From NCBI GenBank assembly GCA_046594105.1, contig JBKJQB010000057.1, positions 1 to 9,146 of the forward strand: a DNA stretch of 9,146 nucleotides. Direction: 5' to 3'. This document shows, piece by piece, positions 7,004 through 9,146 of this stretch (position 1 is its first letter; every line of letters starts with the position of its first letter). The translations under genes were made by a program, and so were the position numbers. This stretch comes from JBDSGC01 sp046594105 (GTDB lineage: Bacteria; Acidobacteriota; Thermoanaerobaculia; Gp7-AA8). The notes under the pieces were generated by a model, which was not told where the DNA came from, ran no database searches, and worked only from the letters and a program-made list of their open reading frames with translations.

Positions 7004-7972
7004 ATGATGAACGTGCAAGAGGCGATCGCCGACTTTCTGCAGCATGGCCAGGCGGAGCGAAATCTGTCTGATCGTACGCTGCGCGCCTACCAGTCGGATC
7101 TGAGCCAGTTTCATACGCACGTCAACGACGCGCACATGGTCGACATCACTCCGGAGCACCTGGAGGGGTATCTCGACAAGCTTGGAATGGGGCCGTATCG
7201 CGACACCTCGATCCGCCGCAAAGTAGCCGCGCTGAAGGTTTTCTTCCGCTATCTGGAAGAGAAAGGCGTCGTTGCTGAGTCCCCCGCGCGCAAGTTGAAG
7301 ATCAAGAAGCCGGTGGAGAATCGGGTGCCCACCGTCCTGTCCCAGCGTGAAGTCCGTGCGCTTCTGGCCGCTCCGAAAGATCAGATCACTCTGTTGACGG
7401 GAATGCGGGACGCATCGGCCGGCGGACGCAACCGCTATTTCTGCGCGGTTCGGGACAACGTCATCCTGGAACTGCTCTTCTCCACTGGAATCAGAATCGG
7501 CGAACTGGTCGCGGTGAGCCTTTCGGATGTCGATGTGGCCGGCCGCCGGATCCAGATCACCGGTCGGGCCACGCGCGGCCGGAGCGTGACGCTCTCGTCC
7601 CAGCACGTCCTGGACGCGCTGGTGAGCTACATCGAACTCCGTGGAGACCGGACCCCTGACAACGCGGCTCTGTTCGTTGGCCGGGCGGGCACTCGCCTGA
7701 CCATCTATTCGATCGAGAATATTTTCAAGAAGCACGTTCGCCTCGCGGAGATCAAACGCCATATCACCCCGCATTCTCTCCGTCACACCATGGCAGCGCT
7801 GCTGGTCTCCAGCGGCACCGACATCCGCGAAGTACAGGAGATGCTGGGCCATGCATCGATTCTTTCGACGCAGGTCTACGCGCGGATGCCGATCCAGAAG
7901 CGACGCGCTGCGGTCGATCGCGCTCCGTCGCTGATCGCCCCCGATTCGGCAAAGCTCTCCATCAAGCGCTGA
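7004..7972 (+). CDS. XerC/XerD-like tyrosine recombinase
   Basis: Tyrosine recombinases cut and rejoin DNA through a covalent 3'-phosphotyrosine; XerC/XerD members resolve chromosome dimers, and relatives integrate mobile elements. The 322-residue protein has an N-terminal SAM-like core-binding domain (about 1-95: E-R-N-L-S-D-R-T-L-R-A-Y at 18-29 and L-K-V-F-F-R-Y-L at 77-84) and a catalytic domain (about 110-300). Catalytic residues visible: R164 in TGIRIGEL, H257 and R260 in HSLRH, H283 in LGHAS and the nucleophile Y292 in TQVYARM, with H-to-H (26) and H-to-Y (9) spacings equal to XerD. The usual beta-hairpin lysine (GKG-x-K in XerC/D, 24 residues after the first arginine) is R188 here. An extra segment of about 18 residues (roughly 126-147) precedes A-V-R-D-N, and the tail beyond Tyr292 is long (30 residues) and basic. 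Start: ATG at 7004, 8 nt after AGGA; the next codon is also ATG. It stands alone, without recognised attachment sites. Confidence 0.92.
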   Translation: MMNVQEAIADFLQHGQAERNLSDRTLRAYQSDLSQFHTHVNDAHMVDITPEHLEGYLDKLGMGPYRDTSIRRKVAALKVFFRYLEEKGVVAESPARKLKIKKPVENRVPTVLSQREVRALLAAPKDQITLLTGMRDASAGGRNRYFCAVRDNVILELLFSTGIRIGELVAVSLSDVDVAGRRIQITGRATRGRSVTLSSQHVLDALVSYIELRGDRTPDNAALFVGRAGTRLTIYSIENIFKKHVRLAEIKRHITPHSLRHTMAALLVSSGTDIREVQEMLGHASILSTQVYARMPIQKRRAAVDRAPSLIAPDSAKLSIKR

Positions 7973-7991
7973 GCGGAACGCAGTCTCTCAA

Positions 7992-8025
7992 CGATCCTCG
8001 CTCCTCAGCGCAGGAGCGACGATCG
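7992..8025 (+). terminator. Strong hairpin after the recombinase, terminator-like without a U-run
   Basis: CGATC (7992-7996) pairs with GATCG (8021-8025) and TCGCTCCT (7998-8005) with AGGAGCGA (8012-8019). This makes 13 base pairs interrupted by a single C-C mismatch, around a 6-nt loop CAGCGC. It starts 19 nt after the recombinase stop codon. No T-tract follows on the plus strand, so it may terminate, stabilise the 3' end, or bind a protein as an interrupted palindrome upstream of the transporter. Confidence 0.4.
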
Positions 8026-8126
8026 ACGGTGGCGGCCGGTGGAGTGCGATGGAAGTGAGTGCTCTTCGAGGCCTCCTCTTCCCGCGCGCGACGAAAGACC
8101 TCGACGGCTGGTGAGCTCGAAGTTGA

Positions 8127-8155
8127 TTGCTCCCGGCGCGGGCTCCTCCTACACT
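8127..8155 (+). promoter_or_regulatory. Predicted promoter for a leaderless transporter mRNA
   Basis: TACACT (8150-8155) is followed after only 7 nt by the ATG at 8163, so transcription would begin at or next to the start codon. A 17-bp spacer places TTGCTC (8127-8132) as a weak -35. No Shine-Dalgarno sequence precedes the ATG; the preceding bases are GACCGCC. A T-A-N-N-N-T element 7 nt before a start codon with no ribosome site is the usual signature of leaderless genes. The identical CTACACT heptamer lies at the recombinase promoter. Confidence 0.45.
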
Positions 8156-8162
8156 GACCGCC

Positions 8163-9146
8163 ATGGCGCTGCCGAAAGTCTCCCTCACCACAAAAATCTT
8201 CATCGGTCTGATTCTGGGTGTCGTTCTGGGCTGGCTGCGACCTGACTGGGGCGTTGCCGTCCGGCCCCTCTCGATGCTCTTCCTGAATCTGATCAAGTCG
8301 GTGATCGCGCCGCTGATCTTCTCCACCCTGGTCATCGGGATCGCCGGCACCGGCGACATCCGCCAGGTTGGAAGGATCGGGATCAAGGCGCTGATCTACT
8401 TCGAGATCGTCACCACTTTCGCCCTGATCATCGGTCTGATCGCCGTCAACCTGACCCAGCCGGGGGTCGGAGTCTCTCTGGCCAACGTGCACAAGGACGC
8501 CGACAAGTCGGTGATGGCAGACCGCGCATCGAAAGCGGCGAAAGAATCTGCAGCGGCCGGAGCTCGTGGGGACGGGGCCACCGCCGCGTTGAAAGCGGCA
8601 GAAGCGGCAGACGCGGCGGGCAAAGGGCTGACCGCGCCGGAGCCTCCAGCCAAGCCGCAGAAATTCGGCGACATCATCGCCCACCTCGCACCCTCCTCGA
8701 TCATCAAGGCCATGGCCGAGGGCGATGTGCTCCAGATCGTGGTCTTCTCCGTGCTCTTCGCGCTGGCCGTGACCAGCATCGGGGAGAAGGCCCGCCCGGT
8801 GATCACCTGGTGCGAGTCGCTGGCAGACATCATGTTCCGCTTCACGGAGTTCGTGATGAAGTTCGCGCCCATCGGAGTCGGCGCGGCCATGGCCAACACG
8901 GTCGGGCACTCCGGACTGGGCGTCCTGCGCAACCTGGGGATGCTGGTGGGAACGCTCTACGGCGCGCTGATCGTCTTTTTGCTGCTGGTCCTCTTTCCCG
9001 TGGCCCTGCTCTTCCGCGTTCCCCTGCGTGACTTCTTCAACGCGGTCAAGGAGCCGGCCACCATCGCCTTCGCCACCACCTCGTCGGAGTCGGCTTTGCC
9101 CAAGGCCATGGAGAACATGGAGCGGCTGGGCGTGCCGCGGCGCATC
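8163..9146 (+). CDS. Glutamate/C4-dicarboxylate:cation symporter (DAACS family), 3' end cut off by the window
   Basis: Members of this family (GltP, GltT, DctA) import glutamate, aspartate or C4-dicarboxylates with protons or sodium ions across the inner membrane. The visible 328 residues contain the N-terminal start (T-T-K-I-F-I-G-L-I-L-G, 9-19), membrane segments near 10-26, 36-60, 75-97 and 180-206, and the re-entrant hairpin 1 signature TTSSESALP at 305-313, the serine-rich motif of bacterial members. The second conserved half (the N-M-D-G-T helix and hairpin 2, which set substrate and ion choice) lies beyond the window, so the substrate cannot be assigned. Between membrane segments 3 and 4, residues of about 110-166 form an Ala/Lys/Glu-rich stretch, longer than in E. 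coli GltP by an estimated 35-40 residues. The start is ATG 8163: an in-frame stop lies at 8124-8126, and the sequence after this ATG fits the family N-terminus. Confidence 0.93.
   Translation, partial: MALPKVSLTTKIFIGLILGVVLGWLRPDWGVAVRPLSMLFLNLIKSVIAPLIFSTLVIGIAGTGDIRQVGRIGIKALIYFEIVTTFALIIGLIAVNLTQPGVGVSLANVHKDADKSVMADRASKAAKESAAAGARGDGATAALKAAEAADAAGKGLTAPEPPAKPQKFGDIIAHLAPSSIIKAMAEGDVLQIVVFSVLFALAVTSIGEKARPVITWCESLADIMFRFTEFVMKFAPIGVGAAMANTVGHSGLGVLRNLGMLVGTLYGALIVFLLLVLFPVALLFRVPLRDFFNAVKEPATIAFATTSSESALPKAMENMERLGVPRRI

Noticed and set aside
6854..7852. Minus-strand open frame (332 codons) opposite the recombinase
   Set aside because: The plus-strand frame has all five main recombinase residues at family spacing; the antisense frame has no family signature.
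8123..8155. TTGATT (8123-8128) as the -35 of the transporter promoter
   Set aside because: The spacer to TACACT would be 21 bp, too long for a standard promoter; the 17-bp alternative TTGCTC is weak but correctly placed.
7962..8909. Minus-strand open frame (315 codons) opposite the transporter
   Set aside because: It is very rich in Arg, Gly, Asp and His, and lies opposite a clear membrane transporter with the hairpin 1 motif.

Overview
The window is high-GC bacterial DNA with four complete protein genes and one cut off by the right edge, separated by intergenic stretches unusually rich in hairpins. A lytic transglycosylase with a lipoprotein signal suggests a diderm (Gram-negative type) bacterium. 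The small GC-rich hairpin repeats between the genes (a CCCCCGGC-TTTA-GCCGGGGG type, a GCCCGC-TTCA-GCGGGC type and a GCACAGACA-GGAG-TGTCTGTGC type) recall intergenic repeats of Acidobacteriota. That assignment rests on recollection of sequence style, not on a search, and is tentative.

Layout, left to right. Positions 1-229 hold no convincing gene, but contain a 70-nt imperfect stem-loop and a small GCCGGC hairpin just beyond the end of mfd. Positions 230-3769 (minus) encode a full-length Mfd, the transcription-repair coupling factor. Positions 3770-4258 are a 489-bp non-coding region that looks like one composite structure. A 235-bp imperfect palindrome centred near 4057 is bracketed by two copies of a 19-nt repeat, each forming a hairpin. 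The left copy overlaps the predicted -35 region of mfd and the right copy abuts the stop codon of the next gene. Positions 4259-6466 (minus) encode an Slt-type lytic transglycosylase lipoprotein. Positions 6474-6857 (minus) encode a small GNAT acetyltransferase whose stop codon lies inside the ribosome binding site of the transglycosylase, so the two are probably one translationally coupled operon. Positions 6858-7003 are a divergent promoter region. Positions 7004-7972 (plus) encode a XerC/XerD-like tyrosine recombinase with an arginine where the catalytic lysine is expected. Positions 7973-8162 contain a strong hairpin and a predicted promoter placed so that the next mRNA would be leaderless. 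Positions 8163-9146 (plus) encode the first 328 residues of a glutamate/C4-dicarboxylate symporter with an Ala/Lys-rich insertion in one extracytoplasmic loop.

The genes do not form one obvious pathway: DNA repair, cell-wall turnover, an acetyltransferase, site-specific recombination and solute uptake. I see no defence island, CRISPR array, prophage or complete insertion sequence. The most unusual items are the mfd-slt palindrome with its bracketing hairpins, the active-site substitution in the recombinase, and the apparently leaderless transporter.
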